Assembly: GCA_001767195.1 (NCBI GenBank)
Contig: MEKU01000026.1
Location: 1 to 48,411 of the forward strand
Length of the DNA stretch: 48,411 bases
From: Acidobacteria bacterium RIFCSPLOWO2_02_FULL_67_21
GTDB lineage: Bacteria; Acidobacteriota; Vicinamibacteria; Vicinamibacterales; UBA2999
Direction of reading: 5' to 3'
The notes beneath the pieces were generated by a model, which saw only the letters and a list, made by a program, of their open reading frames with translations, did not search any database and was not told the DNA's origin. How positions within the stretch are numbered: the first letter of the stretch is position 1; the number at the start of each line of letters is the position of its first letter. The position numbers and the translations under genes are program-made. Of the stretch, positions 36,148 to 44,896 are shown piece after piece.

Positions 36148-37068
36148 TCAGTTCGGCGGCTCCTCGTTGTAGTAGAAGGTCACGGTAAAGAGCGCCTTGT
36201 CGGTCGGGTACTCCGGCGGCAGCGGCGCCGTCGGGTTCGACGAGACGATCGCGCCGTAGGCCGCGTTCGTGAACGCGTCGATGGTGGACGGCTGGACGAC
36301 GACGAGATCGGTGATCGAGCCGTCGCGGTGGATGTTGAACTGCAGCACCACGTGGCCGCTCAGCACCATGGCCGCCTGCGGGATGAACCAGTTGCGGCGG
36401 ACCTGGGCGACGAAGCGGCGGAGCCACGGGCCGAACTCGACGCCCATCGTGTCGAACTGGATGGTGGCGCCCGGGCGATCGTTCCCCCCCTGCGGGTTGT
36501 CGAACCGCTCGTTCTGCACGTACTGCTGCAGATTGCGGAGCGCTTCGCCAAGCGATCCCCCGACCTTGGGGAGCGGGGTCAGTGGCGGCCGATATCCGGT
36601 CTCGGCCCGGGGGAGCGCCCGCGTCATCTCGCTCTCCGGCTTCGGCTCCGGCGCCTCGCCGGCGCCCCTCGCGCGCTCCGCCTCCGCCTCTTCCACCCGT
36701 TCGGACGAATTGCCCCTGGAGTACGGCAGCGGGTTCTCGGGGGCGCGGGCGATCACCGGGTCCTGCGCCTGGCGGTCCAGATCGGACAGTTCGCCCCGCT
36801 CCGGCGGCTGCAGGGCCGGCATGTCGACGCGAGGCTGCACGAACACCATCCGCCGGAACGCCGCCTCGCGCTGGCGCTCCAGCTCGGCCTGCCGGCGCTC
36901 GAGATCCTCGGCGCTCGGCTGAAAAATCGACAGCTGCGGCCCGAAGATCAATCCGACGGCAATCAGCGCGTGAAAGATCGTCGACAGGAGAAGGCCGTCG
37001 CGCGGGGCAATCGCGTGGCCGACGACGTTGTCGTCCTGATACCGATCATCGAAATCGAAATGAATCAC
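36148..37068 (-). CDS. TonB-like energy transducer protein
   Basis: A 306-residue protein with an N-terminal cytoplasmic stretch, one membrane helix (about 25-45, LLLSTIFHALIAVGLIFGPQ), a charged coiled-coil region (DLERRQAELERQREAAFRRM), a Pro/Glu-rich periplasmic linker, and a C-terminal TonB domain (HVVLQFNIHRDGSITDLVVV, then FTNAAYGAIVSSNPTAPLPP). It likely spans the periplasm and passes energy or force to an outer-membrane partner. No ExbB/ExbD genes are adjacent. It could instead be a TolA-like protein. Confidence 0.8.
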   Translation of the reverse strand: MIHFDFDDRYQDDNVVGHAIAPRDGLLLSTIFHALIAVGLIFGPQLSIFQPSAEDLERRQAELERQREAAFRRMVFVQPRVDMPALQPPERGELSDLDRQAQDPVIARAPENPLPYSRGNSSERVEEAEAERARGAGEAPEPKPESEMTRALPRAETGYRPPLTPLPKVGGSLGEALRNLQQYVQNERFDNPQGGNDRPGATIQFDTMGVEFGPWLRRFVAQVRRNWFIPQAAMVLSGHVVLQFNIHRDGSITDLVVVQPSTIDAFTNAAYGAIVSSNPTAPLPPEYPTDKALFTVTFYYNEEPPN

Positions 37069-37113
37069 GCGCGTGAAGGCGCATTATAACATCCAGCAGG
37101 ACAAGGACTTACA

Positions 37114-37171
37114 GGTGCGATTGCGCCGCTGCGCTGGTGCGATGGCACCGGCAAATCAGTGCAATCGCACC
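37114..37171. repeat. Inverted repeat between menG and the TonB-like gene
   Basis: GGTGCGATTGC (37114-37124) pairs exactly with GCAATCGCACC (37161-37171). The loop holds a smaller hairpin (GCTGGTGCGATGGCACCGGC). Its sequence is unrelated to the GC-rich element families, and it may be a further tandem palindrome or a terminator without a T-run. Confidence 0.6.
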
Positions 37172-37178
37172 CCCAGCG

Positions 37179-37892
37179 TCAGCGCCCTCGCACCCCCGTA
37201 TAGAGATAGACGATGCCGAGCGTCAGCGGGTCTGCGCGAACGGCGCGGAAGCCGGCGCGCGTGAGCATGGCGGCGAATTCGGCGGGGGGCGGGAAGGCGC
37301 CGACCGAGGCCGGCAGATAGGAATAGGCCGCGCGGTGGCCCGAAACCAGCCGGCCGACGAACGGCAGCAGGTATTTGAAGTACGCGAGATACAACGCGCG
37401 GAGCCCCGGCACGCGCGGGACGCCGAACTCGAGAATGGCGAGCCGCGCCCCCGGGCGCATGACGCGCGCGAGCTCGGCGCAGGCCCGGTCCGGCCGTTCG
37501 ACGTTGCGAATGCCGAAGGCGATGGTCGCCGCATCGACCGCGGCATCGGGCACCGGCAGTGCCGTGGCATCGCCGCGCACGAGCGTCACACGGCTCGCCT
37601 CCCGGGCGGCGTTCACCTTCTGCAGCCCGATACGCAGCATCGCGGCGGCAAAGTCCACGCCCACGACGCGCGCTGCTCCCTCGGCCTGCAGCGCGACGTC
37701 CGCGGTGCCGGTACAGACGTCGAGCAGCGTTTCACGTCCCGTCAGCCGGAGGGAACGGATGGCGCGCGCCCGCCATCGGCGATCGATCCCGAGGCTCAGC
37801 GCGTGGTTCAGAAAGTCGTACCGCGGGGCGATCGCGTCGAACATGCCCGCGATGCGGTCGGGGGCCTTGTCGGGACCGGCCTGGTGGGTCAT
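37179..37892 (-). CDS. menG: Demethylmenaquinone methyltransferase
   Basis: The 237-residue SAM methyltransferase performs the last step of menaquinone synthesis. UbiE/MenG signatures: GMFDAIAPRYDFLNHALSLG, LLDVCTGTADVALQAEG (SAM site), AFGIRNVERPDRACAELARV and SGHRAAYSYLPASV. The ATG at 37892 overlaps the stop of the prenyltransferase gene (ATGA). Its position at the end of a run of mqn genes supports menaquinone rather than ubiquinone as product. Confidence 0.93.
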   Translation of the reverse strand: MTHQAGPDKAPDRIAGMFDAIAPRYDFLNHALSLGIDRRWRARAIRSLRLTGRETLLDVCTGTADVALQAEGAARVVGVDFAAAMLRIGLQKVNAAREASRVTLVRGDATALPVPDAAVDAATIAFGIRNVERPDRACAELARVMRPGARLAILEFGVPRVPGLRALYLAYFKYLLPFVGRLVSGHRAAYSYLPASVGAFPPPAEFAAMLTRAGFRAVRADPLTLGIVYLYTGVRGR

Positions 37893-38740
37893 CCAACCAC
37901 GAGCGAGAGTGCGATGGCGGCGAAGTAGACGATCCCGACGTAGCCGTTCAGGTCGAAGGCCCTCTTCACCTGGGAGAGATCGCGCGCGCTGACGAGCGAC
38001 TGTTCGTACGCGAGCAGGCCTGCGACCACGGCCACCCCCCCGAGATACAGCGGCGACAGGTCCGACGCCCCCCAGAGCGCCGCCATGGCCACGATGGTCG
38101 CGACGTGCATCACGCGGGAAAGGCGGATCGCCGCCGGGACGCCGAATCGCACCGGGATCGACCGGAGCCCCTGCGCGCGGTCGACGTCGGCGTCCTGGCA
38201 CGCATACAGAATGTCGAAGCCGCCGACCCAGAGCCCGATGGCAAGGCCGAGCAGCCACGGCTCCATGCCCCCCTCCCCGCCCGCCGCGATCCAGCCGCCG
38301 ACCGGCGCAACCGCCATCGCCAGCCCGAGGAACAACTGCGTGTACGACGTGTAGCGCTTCGCGAGCGAGTACCAGAACACGATGGCGAGCGCCACCGGCG
38401 CGAGCAGGAGGCACAGGACGCTGAGACGTCCGGCCGCAAAGACGAAGAGGACCGAGACGGCCACCACGAACACGATCGCTTCGCGCGTCGACATCGCCCC
38501 CGTGGGCAGCTCGCGCGACGCGGTGCGGGGGTTCAGCGCGTCGAACCGCGCGTCGACGAGCCTGTTGAAACCCATCGCCGCGCTGCGCGCCGACACCATG
38601 CAGACGACAATCCAGACCACCTGCCACCAGGAGAACGGATGCGTGCGCCACGCGAGCAGCGAGCCGGTGAGCGCAAACGGCAGCGCGAACACCGAATGGC
38701 TGAAACGGACGAACGAGAGGTATGTCTGGAGCTTACGCAT
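37889..38740 (-). CDS. mqnP: UbiA-family prenyltransferase (MqnP-like)
   Basis: A 283-residue membrane enzyme with about eight helices. The two Asp-rich prenyl-diphosphate sites are MGFNRLVDARFDALNPRTAS and DILYACQDADVDRAQGLRSI. Annotation pipelines would call this 4-hydroxybenzoate octaprenyltransferase; with mqnA, mqnC and an MqnX-like gene next to it, attaching the isoprenoid tail in the futalosine pathway (MqnP) is the better guess. Coupled to menG by an ATGA overlap. Confidence 0.85.
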   Translation of the reverse strand: MRKLQTYLSFVRFSHSVFALPFALTGSLLAWRTHPFSWWQVVWIVVCMVSARSAAMGFNRLVDARFDALNPRTASRELPTGAMSTREAIVFVVAVSVLFVFAAGRLSVLCLLLAPVALAIVFWYSLAKRYTSYTQLFLGLAMAVAPVGGWIAAGGEGGMEPWLLGLAIGLWVGGFDILYACQDADVDRAQGLRSIPVRFGVPAAIRLSRVMHVATIVAMAALWGASDLSPLYLGGVAVVAGLLAYEQSLVSARDLSQVKRAFDLNGYVGIVYFAAIALSLVVG

Positions 38741-38748
38741 ATCTCATG

Positions 38749-38781
38749 TCAAATCCCGGTTTGGTCATTGGGATTTGGGAT
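38749..38781. repeat. Short 7-bp palindromic repeat
   Basis: TCAAATCCCGG faces GGGATTTGGGATTTA (units GGGATTT) across a short centre. The right arm also holds the stop codon of the MqnX-like gene (38782-38784). A small member of the tandem-palindrome class. Confidence 0.65.
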
Positions 38782-39987
38782 TTAGCGATCCAGCCACGTG
38801 ATCGCATCGGGCTGGATTCCGCTGACGAGGTATTCTTCCACATCATCGACGCCCACCGGCACGCGGACGGAGATGAGCGATGCCTCCTTCCCCCCTTCGA
38901 GGGTGCCGAGGCGATCGCCGAAGCCGAGCGCGCGCGCGCCGTGCCAGGTGGCGCTCTCGATCAGGGCGCGCGCCGGCACACGAGGGGCCAGCGCCCTGGC
39001 CCGCGCCAGCTCCTCAAACAGATTCAGATCGTCCACGCTGGCCAGGCTGTCGGTCCCGAAGGCGACCGGCACCCCTGCCCCATAGAACGCGTCGAGCGGA
39101 GGATCGCCGGCACCCACCCAGCGATTGCTGCGGGGGCACGAGACAACCGTCGCGCCCAGCGCCTTCAGGGCGGCCAGATCGTTGCCGGTGCACTGCACCG
39201 CGTGCACGGCCAGGACGCGCGAGTCGAGGAAGCCGAGGGTCGTCAGGTACGCCACAGTCGACAGCCCGGGCGGCTGCCAGCCGTCAGGAAGGACGCCGAG
39301 CTCGCTCAGGAGCTCACGCCACACGCCGGTGCCGGCCTGCAGGAATTCGGTCTCTTCTCTGGACTCGGCCAGGTGCACGCTCGTGACCTCGGACGGGTGG
39401 GCATCCAGGTCCCGGCGAAGCGCCGTAAACAACCCGGGCGCCACCGAGTAGGGCGCGTGTGGCGCCAGGCTCACCCGGACACGGCCTGACCCGTCGCCCA
39501 GCGCGCCGAGCGCCCCACGGGCCGTCCGCACGCAACCGGCCGGATCGTCGGCATTGAAGCCGAGGAGCTCGTAGAACACACGGGCGGAGACGCCCGCCTC
39601 CTCCAGCAGCGTCACGGTGACGAGCGTGTTGCTGATATCCCCCAGCAGTCCCGTACCGCTGGCCTTCGCCTCGCCGAGCGCAGCCCGCGCGGCGCCAAGG
39701 ATCCGTCGATCCTGCGGATCCGGATACTCCCGGCGCGCCGCCATGACGGCGCGAATCCAGTCGACGAACCGGCCGGCGGGAGGAACGCAGCCGCGCAGAT
39801 ACGACAGCTCGAGATGCGTGTGCGCGTTGACGAGGGCGGGAAGGATCGCGGCGTCGCCCAGATCGATCGCATCGGGCTTCGCGCCACGGCCGACGCCGGC
39901 AATCGATCCGCCCTCAACGGCCACCCAGCCGTCGCGCATGGGCGGCGAGGCGATCGGCAGAACCCACGCCGCGCGGAAGACGGTCAT
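38782..39987 (-). CDS. mqnX: Amidohydrolase, aminodeoxyfutalosine deaminase-like
   Basis: A 401-residue amidohydrolase with a mononuclear metal site: ALVNAHTHLELSYLRG (His56, His58), SLAPHAPYSV, SVHLAESREE and AFGTDSLASVDDLN. The family includes S-adenosylhomocysteine/cytosine-type deaminases and 6-amino-6-deoxyfutalosine deaminase. The mqn neighbours favour the last, which removes ammonia before futalosine is split. The ATG at 39987 (MTVFRAAWVLP) is chosen; the longer frame reads only through repeats upstream. Confidence 0.78.
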   Translation of the reverse strand: MTVFRAAWVLPIASPPMRDGWVAVEGGSIAGVGRGAKPDAIDLGDAAILPALVNAHTHLELSYLRGCVPPAGRFVDWIRAVMAARREYPDPQDRRILGAARAALGEAKASGTGLLGDISNTLVTVTLLEEAGVSARVFYELLGFNADDPAGCVRTARGALGALGDGSGRVRVSLAPHAPYSVAPGLFTALRRDLDAHPSEVTSVHLAESREETEFLQAGTGVWRELLSELGVLPDGWQPPGLSTVAYLTTLGFLDSRVLAVHAVQCTGNDLAALKALGATVVSCPRSNRWVGAGDPPLDAFYGAGVPVAFGTDSLASVDDLNLFEELARARALAPRVPARALIESATWHGARALGFGDRLGTLEGGKEASLISVRVPVGVDDVEEYLVSGIQPDAITWLDR

Positions 39988-39993
39988 GTGATC

Positions 39994-40023
39994 ACGAGCC
40001 ACAGAGACACAGAGGCACAGAGT
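39994..40023. repeat. Single-arm 8-bp tandem repeat
   Basis: GCCACAGAGACACAGAGGCA and a further CAGAG form about three copies of CACAGAG(A/G). It matches the left arm of the palindrome at 36054-36130 but has no facing arm here. Confidence 0.65.
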
Positions 40024-40048
40024 TTCGCCAGAAGCGGTTGCATAACCG

Positions 40049-40093
40049 ACGTAGTGCCCGGCTTTAGCCGGGCTGAAGCCCGGCACTACGTAC
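40049..40093. repeat. Family-I double-hairpin repeat
   Basis: ACGTAGTGCCCGGCTTTAGC through GGCACTACGTAC, matching the copy at 8010-8054. It lies in the gap between mqnC and the MqnX-like gene, interrupting an otherwise compact operon. Confidence 0.85.
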
Positions 40094-40112
40094 CGGATCG
40101 GAGCGGCCCGTC

Positions 40113-41315
40113 TCAGTGCGCCAACCGCAGCTGCTTGCCGGCGCGGCTGCGAGCCTGGTATCGCTGCAGCTCCTCGGGCAGGGAGGCGTCCCCCTCGGCG
40201 CGGGCCGTGCCGAGCGCGAGCATCCGCGGGAGGTCGCGCTCGCGGAAGATCGGATCGCCCAGGATCTCGTAGTGCATGTTGCGGCGCTTCGGGATGAAGC
40301 CGGCATCCTCGATGTTGGTCACGATCTCCACTTCGTCCATGCAGTAGCTCGCGCCGGCCGCGCGGACGACGTTCTCCTCGATCATGACGCTGCCCATGTC
40401 GTTGGCGCCGTAGGCGAGGCTGAGCTGGCCGACCTTTCCACCCTGCGTCACCCAGGAGGCCTGCAGGTTGTCGAAGTTGTCGAGCACCAGCCGCGCCAGC
40501 GCGAGCGTCCGCAGGTACTCGACGCCGGTAGCCTCGGTTCCCCCGCGCTCGGTGTGCTCCGGCTGATAGCTCCAGGTGATGAACGCCGTGAACCCGCGGG
40601 TTTCGTCCTGCAGATCGCGCAGCCGGAAGAGATGCTCGACCCGCTCCTCATCCGTCTCGACCGACCCGTACATCATCGTCGCCGTCGAGCGGAGCCCGGC
40701 GCGATGGGCCTGGCGCATGACGTCGAGCCATTCGTCGGCCGACGCCTTGCTGTAGCAGTTCAACAGCCGGCGCACGCGGTCGACGAGAATCTCCGCGCCG
40801 CCGCCGGGGATGCTGTCGAGGCCCGCGGCGACCAGGCGTGCAATGACATCGGGAACCGGAATGCGATTGATCCGCGAGATGTGCAGCACCTCAGGCGGAG
40901 ACAGCGCGTGAAGCCTGAACGCGGGATAGCGCGCCTTGACGGCCCGGAAGAGATCCTCGTACCAGTCAATCGGCAGGTCCGGGTTGTGGCCGCCCTGCAG
41001 CAGCAGCTGATTGCCCCCGACCGCAACGGTGTCATCGATCTTGCGGAAGATCTCCTCGAAGCCGAGCACATAGCCCTCGGCGGAGCCGACCGGGCGGTAG
41101 AACGCGCAGAAATTGCACCGCGCGAGGCACACGTTCGTGTAGTTCACGTTGCGATCGATGATGTAGGTGACGATCCGGCCCGGATGTTTGCGCGCGCGGA
41201 TGGCGTCGGCCGCCCGCCCGAGCGCGAGAGTGGGCGCCTGACGATAGAGCGCGAGCGCCTGCTCGCGCGTGATCCGCGCGTCGTCGGCCGCCCGGGCGAT
41301 GAGCCGTTCCACCAT
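40113..41315 (-). CDS. mqnC: Cyclic dehypoxanthinyl futalosine synthase (radical SAM)
   Basis: The 400-residue radical-SAM enzyme cyclises dehypoxanthinyl futalosine. The cluster motif is CLARCNFC (Cys63, Cys67, Cys70) within DRNVNYTNVCLARCNFCAFY. MqnC-type stretches are GGNQLLLQGGHNPDLPIDWY, SIPGGGAEILVDRVRR, TATMMYGSVETDEERVEHLF and GANDMGSVMIEENVVRAAG. It abuts mqnA, ending transcriptionally coupled genes before the repeat at 40049. Confidence 0.94.
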   Translation of the reverse strand: MVERLIARAADDARITREQALALYRQAPTLALGRAADAIRARKHPGRIVTYIIDRNVNYTNVCLARCNFCAFYRPVGSAEGYVLGFEEIFRKIDDTVAVGGNQLLLQGGHNPDLPIDWYEDLFRAVKARYPAFRLHALSPPEVLHISRINRIPVPDVIARLVAAGLDSIPGGGAEILVDRVRRLLNCYSKASADEWLDVMRQAHRAGLRSTATMMYGSVETDEERVEHLFRLRDLQDETRGFTAFITWSYQPEHTERGGTEATGVEYLRTLALARLVLDNFDNLQASWVTQGGKVGQLSLAYGANDMGSVMIEENVVRAAGASYCMDEVEIVTNIEDAGFIPKRRNMHYEILGDPIFRERDLPRMLALGTARAEGDASLPEELQRYQARSRAGKQLRLAH

Positions 41316-42106
41316 CAGAAGAATTCCAGGCCGCGCCGGCGCGGCGCCGCACCGATCTCCACGGCGTAGTCGAGGAAAGTCTGCAGTCCCGCCGCCTCTT
41401 CGGGACCGAGGCCGTACCGGACATTATGGCGTAGATAGACCGCGGCCCGCGCCGTCGCCGCCGGATCGCCGGCGCCGTATTCCTCGGCGATCGCGTCGGT
41501 CGACGCGGTGCCTTCGACCTGCGCCGCCTGCAGCGCCGCCACATCCCCGTCGTCCACGGCGCCGGGACGTCCGGCCCAGGCAGCGTAGATGAAGGGCAGC
41601 CCGGTCATCGCCGTCCATTCCTCACCGAGGTCCACCTTCTGAGCGCCGAGTGCCGCATGGTCGGCGTCCAGCGCCGGATCGCCAATCAGCAGCGCGGCGT
41701 CGAACCCGCGCAGCATGGCCTGCAGATCGGGCCCGTGCGGCACCAGCTCGGGCGCGATCCGGAACCGGTGGCGGCACAGCACCTTCAGCAGGGCGACCGA
41801 CGTCCGCGAGCTGGTGTCGGCCGCAATCCGCCGAATCGACGCGACCGGGACGCGCGAAAAGAGCGCGACGGAGGCCACCGGACCGCGCGACCCGACCCCG
41901 ACGCCGGGGACGAACCGGTAATCCGAGGCGCTCAGGTACTCGATCGAGGGGATCAGCCCGAGGTCCACCTCTCCGGCGTGCAGCAGCGCGGCGCACACCG
42001 ATGGCACGTCGTACCGGATCTGCCAGCGTTCGGGAGCGCGGTCGAGCGCCCACGTCAGCGGCCGGGCGTTCAGATAGCCGACCGCGCCCAACCGGACGGG
42101 GTTCAC
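41315..42106 (-). CDS. mqnA: Chorismate dehydratase MqnA
   Basis: The 263-residue periplasmic-binding-like enzyme converts chorismate to 3-[(1-carboxyvinyl)oxy]benzoate, the first step of the futalosine pathway. Family motifs: VRLGAVGYLNARPLTWALD, GEVDLGLIPSIEYL, ADTSSRTSVALLKVLC and DLGEEWTAMTGLPFIYAAWA. The GTG at 42106 is chosen because the preceding in-frame codons (MLAALGVGS) derive from the tandem palindrome; the repeat's GGGAG could serve as ribosome-binding site. The stop overlaps the mqnC start by one base. Confidence 0.92.
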   Translation of the reverse strand: MNPVRLGAVGYLNARPLTWALDRAPERWQIRYDVPSVCAALLHAGEVDLGLIPSIEYLSASDYRFVPGVGVGSRGPVASVALFSRVPVASIRRIAADTSSRTSVALLKVLCRHRFRIAPELVPHGPDLQAMLRGFDAALLIGDPALDADHAALGAQKVDLGEEWTAMTGLPFIYAAWAGRPGAVDDGDVAALQAAQVEGTASTDAIAEEYGAGDPAATARAAVYLRHNVRYGLGPEEAAGLQTFLDYAVEIGAAPRRRGLEFF

Positions 42107-42173
42107 ACTCCCAACTCCCAAAGCGGCCAACACCCACCGTTGGAAGTTGGGAAGCTGGGAGTTGGCAGTTGGC
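42105..42173. repeat. Palindromic 7-bp minisatellite
   Basis: The left arm has ACTCCCA units and CCAACACCCACC; the right arm (42140-42173) has TTGGGAAG, CTGGGAG and TTGGCAG units that pair with it. It lies between the MqnE-like gene and mqnA, and its left edge provides the sequence just before the mqnA start. Confidence 0.8.
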
Positions 42174-43070
42174 TCATATCACGTTGAAGCGCCCGTCGCG
42201 CTCGGCGGGCGAGAGCGCCGCCGCCTCGATGTTGCGGCGGACCTCCTGCACGGGCGCGCGCCTGTGGCCGTCAGGCGCGGCGTCGGAAGCGGTCACGTTG
42301 TCGAGATCGTCGGCGCCAAAGGTCAGCGCCACCTGCGCCAGCTTCGGCCCATAGCGCAGCCAGTCGACCTGAATGGTGGGAATGTTGGGCGCGGCCAGCC
42401 GGGCCAGCGCGACGGCCTTTACGTCCTCGTATCCGGTCGTCGGCCGCGCGGACGTCACGACCGTGGGGAGAGGGTTCAGCACGTGGATACCGCCGGCCCG
42501 GTCCTGAGCCGCCGCGGCGCGCAGCAGCAGCGCCGTTCGCTCGGCGGGGGGCGCCTGCGCGCAGGTCAGCCGCAGGCGCTCGAAGCCGGTCTCCGCCAGC
42601 ACCGCGACCACGGCGTCCAGGTCGGTCACGCCATCGATCGGCACTTCGGCGAGCGCGTCGAGCCCCGCAGCGCGCAATTCCCGCAGCGCGTCCGGCAGTG
42701 CCGTGCGGCCCCGTGCGGCCAGCGCCTCCACGTCCGGCCAGGAGAAGCCCGACACCGTCCGCTCGCCGGCAATCGCCCTCGCGCTGCGCACGGCGGCGAC
42801 GGCGACGGCCAGCGTGCCGGGCGCGCCGCCGATCCGAATCTCGCGCGCCGCCGGCGGCACGCACTCGGCAAACGACGCGTCGAAGGCGCAGCCGGCGACG
42901 CGCAGGTAGGTCACGCGGGTACCGTGCAGCCGCCGTCGGACGGTGTCGGCCATCATGCCGAGCGCCAGGATGTCGGGCGTGGCCGCGAGATCCGCGATCT
43001 CGGCGGCCGAGAGCCGCTCGCCGGCGCCGACCCGCTCGAGCAGGCGATCGAGAGCGGGTGCCATCTCCAT
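42174..43070 (-). CDS. MqnE-like protein lacking the radical-SAM cysteine motif
   Basis: The 298-residue protein aligns by eye with aminofutalosine synthase MqnE at both ends: N-terminal LGMMADTVRRRLHGTRVTYL and C-terminal IPTIQVDWLRYGPKLAQVAL, FGADDLDNVTASDAA and RRAPVQEVRRNIEAA. Where MqnE has the CX3CX2C 4Fe-4S motif, this protein has only RVAGCAFDASFAECV (Cys61, Cys70), and the chain is about 70 residues shorter than usual. The reading frame is unbroken with normal codon use, so a frameshift is unlikely. It is probably a pseudoenzyme or a partner subunit. A true MqnE would be needed elsewhere. Confidence 0.7.
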   Translation of the reverse strand: MEMAPALDRLLERVGAGERLSAAEIADLAATPDILALGMMADTVRRRLHGTRVTYLRVAGCAFDASFAECVPPAAREIRIGGAPGTLAVAVAAVRSARAIAGERTVSGFSWPDVEALAARGRTALPDALRELRAAGLDALAEVPIDGVTDLDAVVAVLAETGFERLRLTCAQAPPAERTALLLRAAAAQDRAGGIHVLNPLPTVVTSARPTTGYEDVKAVALARLAAPNIPTIQVDWLRYGPKLAQVALTFGADDLDNVTASDAAPDGHRRAPVQEVRRNIEAAALSPAERDGRFNVI

Positions 43071-43994
43071 CTACATCAACTCCGCCACGCGCGTGGCGAG
43101 CTCCAGCGCCGCGCGGCCGTCAGCGCCGGTGACGACCGGCCGGCGCCCCTCCCTCACCGCGGCCACGAAATCGGCCAGCTCCCGCCGCAGCGGCTCGTCG
43201 TGCGCGACATCCACCGGCCCACCCTCGATGGACGGCCGTCCGCCGTTCGAGGCCACGAGGCGATACATCTCGAGCTCCTGCGCCGCGTAGTCGATGGAGA
43301 TGTAGGCATCCTGCTGGAAGAATCGCGCCTTCCGCACCCGGTCGCGGCTGATCCGGCTGGCGGTCACGTTGGCAATGCAGCCCGAGTCGAACCGGATCCG
43401 GGCGTTGGCGATATCGACCTTCGGCGTCAGCACGTTCACGCCGACCGCCTCCACAGCGGCCACCGGCGATCCGACCGTCGTGAGCAGGATGTCGAGATCG
43501 TGAATCATCAGGTCGAACACCACGTCGATGTCGAGGCTGCGCTCGGGGAACGTTCCCAGCCGGTGGACCTCCACGAACCGCGGCGACGCGACAAGCGGCA
43601 GCGCGGCCGTCACTGCCGGGTTGAAGCGCTCGGTGTGGCCGGTGGCGAGCACGGCCCCGCGCGCGGCGGCGGCCGCCACGATCCGATCGGCCTCGGCCAG
43701 CCCCGACGCCAGCGGCTTCTCGACGAGCACCGCGGTCCCCTGCGCGAGGAACGGAAGCGCCACCTCGACGTGCGACACCGTCGGCGTCGCCACGCACACC
43801 GCGTCGACGCGGCCGATCAGGTCACCGCCCCTCGAAAAAGCGGCGGTGCCGTACTTCGCGGCAATGGTGCCGGCGCGCGCCGCATCGATGTCGGCGACCC
43901 CCACGAGCTCGACGTCGGGCATGGCCGCCAGGATGCGGGCGTGATGCTGGCCGAGATGACCGACCCCGATGACTGCGACACGAAGCCTGTTCAT
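43071..43994 (-). CDS. Gfo/Idh/MocA family oxidoreductase
   Basis: A 307-residue NAD(P)-dependent oxidoreductase: [20 protein letters not shown] binds the nucleotide, [16 protein letters not shown] carries the family EKP motif, and [10 protein letters not shown] and [17 protein letters not shown] include the active-site His region. The start overlaps the lpxI stop (ATGA) and its stop touches the MqnE-like start. Next to lpxA and lpxI, a GnnA-like role (oxidising UDP-GlcNAc at C3 for amide-linked lipid A) is possible, but no GnnB aminotransferase is seen. Confidence 0.85.
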   Translation of the reverse strand: MNRLRVAVIGVGHLGQHHARILAAMPDVELVGVADIDAARAGTIAAKYGTAAFSRGGDLIGRVDAVCVATPTVSHVEVALPFLAQGTAVLVEKPLASGLAEADRIVAAAAARGAVLATGHTERFNPAVTAALPLVASPRFVEVHRLGTFPERSLDIDVVFDLMIHDLDILLTTVGSPVAAVEAVGVNVLTPKVDIANARIRFDSGCIANVTASRISRDRVRKARFFQQDAYISIDYAAQELEMYRLVASNGGRPSIEGGPVDVAHDEPLRRELADFVAAVREGRRPVVTGADGRAALELATRVAELM

Positions 43995-44812
43995 CTGGAG
44001 GCCCGGCCAACGATTGAGATTCCTGCACTGTCCGCCGCGGCCATTACCGCATCCCCGTCGATCACGAGCGCGCGCCCGGCATCCACCGACAGCACCGCGG
44101 CCCCGGCCGCCTTCATCGCCTCAATCGTCGCCACACCGACGACCGGCACGTCGAAGCGCATGTCCTGGCGCGGCTTGGCGACCTTGACGATCACGCATCC
44201 GGCACCGGCAAGGCGCCCGGCCCGCGCAATGACCTCGTCGGTCCCTTCCATCGCCTCGACCGCCACGACGGCCTGCTGCTTGACGGCCACCGTCTGGCCG
44301 ACATCCAGGCCGGCAATCGTATCCGCCATCCGATAGCCGAACGCCAGGTCGTTCTGCTCGTCGGCGGTCGGCGCGCGGCGCGTCAGCACGCCGGGCCCGG
44401 CCAGCAGCGGCTCCAGGAGCGCCGTCGAGTCCATGACCTCGATCCCGTGCTGGCCGAGCACCCGGGCAACGGCGCCGATGACGCCATCGGTATTCTTCGA
44501 CACCAGCTGCCTGAGCACGCTGAGGAACAGCATGTCGGGGACGATGCCGCTGGAAAAGATCTTGTTGTGCTTGACCTGCCCGGCCATCACGGCATGGGTG
44601 ACGCCGGCCGCCTTCAGCAGATCGATGCAGGCGCGGAGCTGCCCGAGCGAGATCCAGTGGATGGGCGCCGCATGCCGCGCGGCGGCGTCGGTCAGCTCCG
44701 GACACGTCTCTTCCGTCGCCGCGATGATCGTGACGTCGTACCCCTGCGCGCGCGCCGCGTCGAGAACCAGGAACGGGAAGCGACCGTTGCCCGCGATAAG
44801 CCCAATATGCAT
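43991..44812 (-). CDS. lpxI: UDP-2,3-diacylglucosamine pyrophosphatase LpxI
   Basis: The 273-residue enzyme makes lipid X from UDP-diacylglucosamine in lipid A synthesis and replaces LpxH. LpxI features: [74 protein letters not shown], and [20 protein letters not shown]. The start is separated from the fabZ-lpxA fusion by a palindromic minisatellite. Confidence 0.93.
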   Translation of the reverse strand: MHIGLIAGNGRFPFLVLDAARAQGYDVTIIAATEETCPELTDAAARHAAPIHWISLGQLRACIDLLKAAGVTHAVMAGQVKHNKIFSSGIVPDMLFLSVLRQLVSKNTDGVIGAVARVLGQHGIEVMDSTALLEPLLAGPGVLTRRAPTADEQNDLAFGYRMADTIAGLDVGQTVAVKQQAVVAVEAMEGTDEVIARAGRLAGAGCVIVKVAKPRQDMRFDVPVVGVATIEAMKAAGAAVLSVDAGRALVIDGDAVMAAADSAGISIVGRASR

Positions 44813-44815
44813 TGC

Positions 44816-44896
44816 CGAATCTACGAATTTACGGATTTACGAATTTGATCCACGCCGCACAATCCGTCAATTCGTAAATTCGTAAATTCGTAAATC
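44816..44896. repeat. Palindromic 8-bp minisatellite
   Basis: Left arm 44816-44847 has units CGAATTTA/CGGATTTA; right arm (44861-44896) has CGTAAATT repeated. The same unit as the element upstream of rpsT (12041-12130). AT-rich against a GC-rich genome; it lies between lpxI and the fabZ-lpxA fusion and reaches the latter's stop codon. Confidence 0.85.

Noticed and set aside
37893-38651. Upstream extension of menG into the prenyltransferase gene
   Set aside because: That frame overlaps a recognisable gene in another frame; the family N-terminus and an ATGA overlap set the start at 37892.
42147-44336. 729-residue open frame on the plus strand over the mqn/lpxI genes
   Set aside because: Rich in Arg, Gly, His and Pro as expected of antisense GC frames; the minus-strand genes under it are clearly recognisable.
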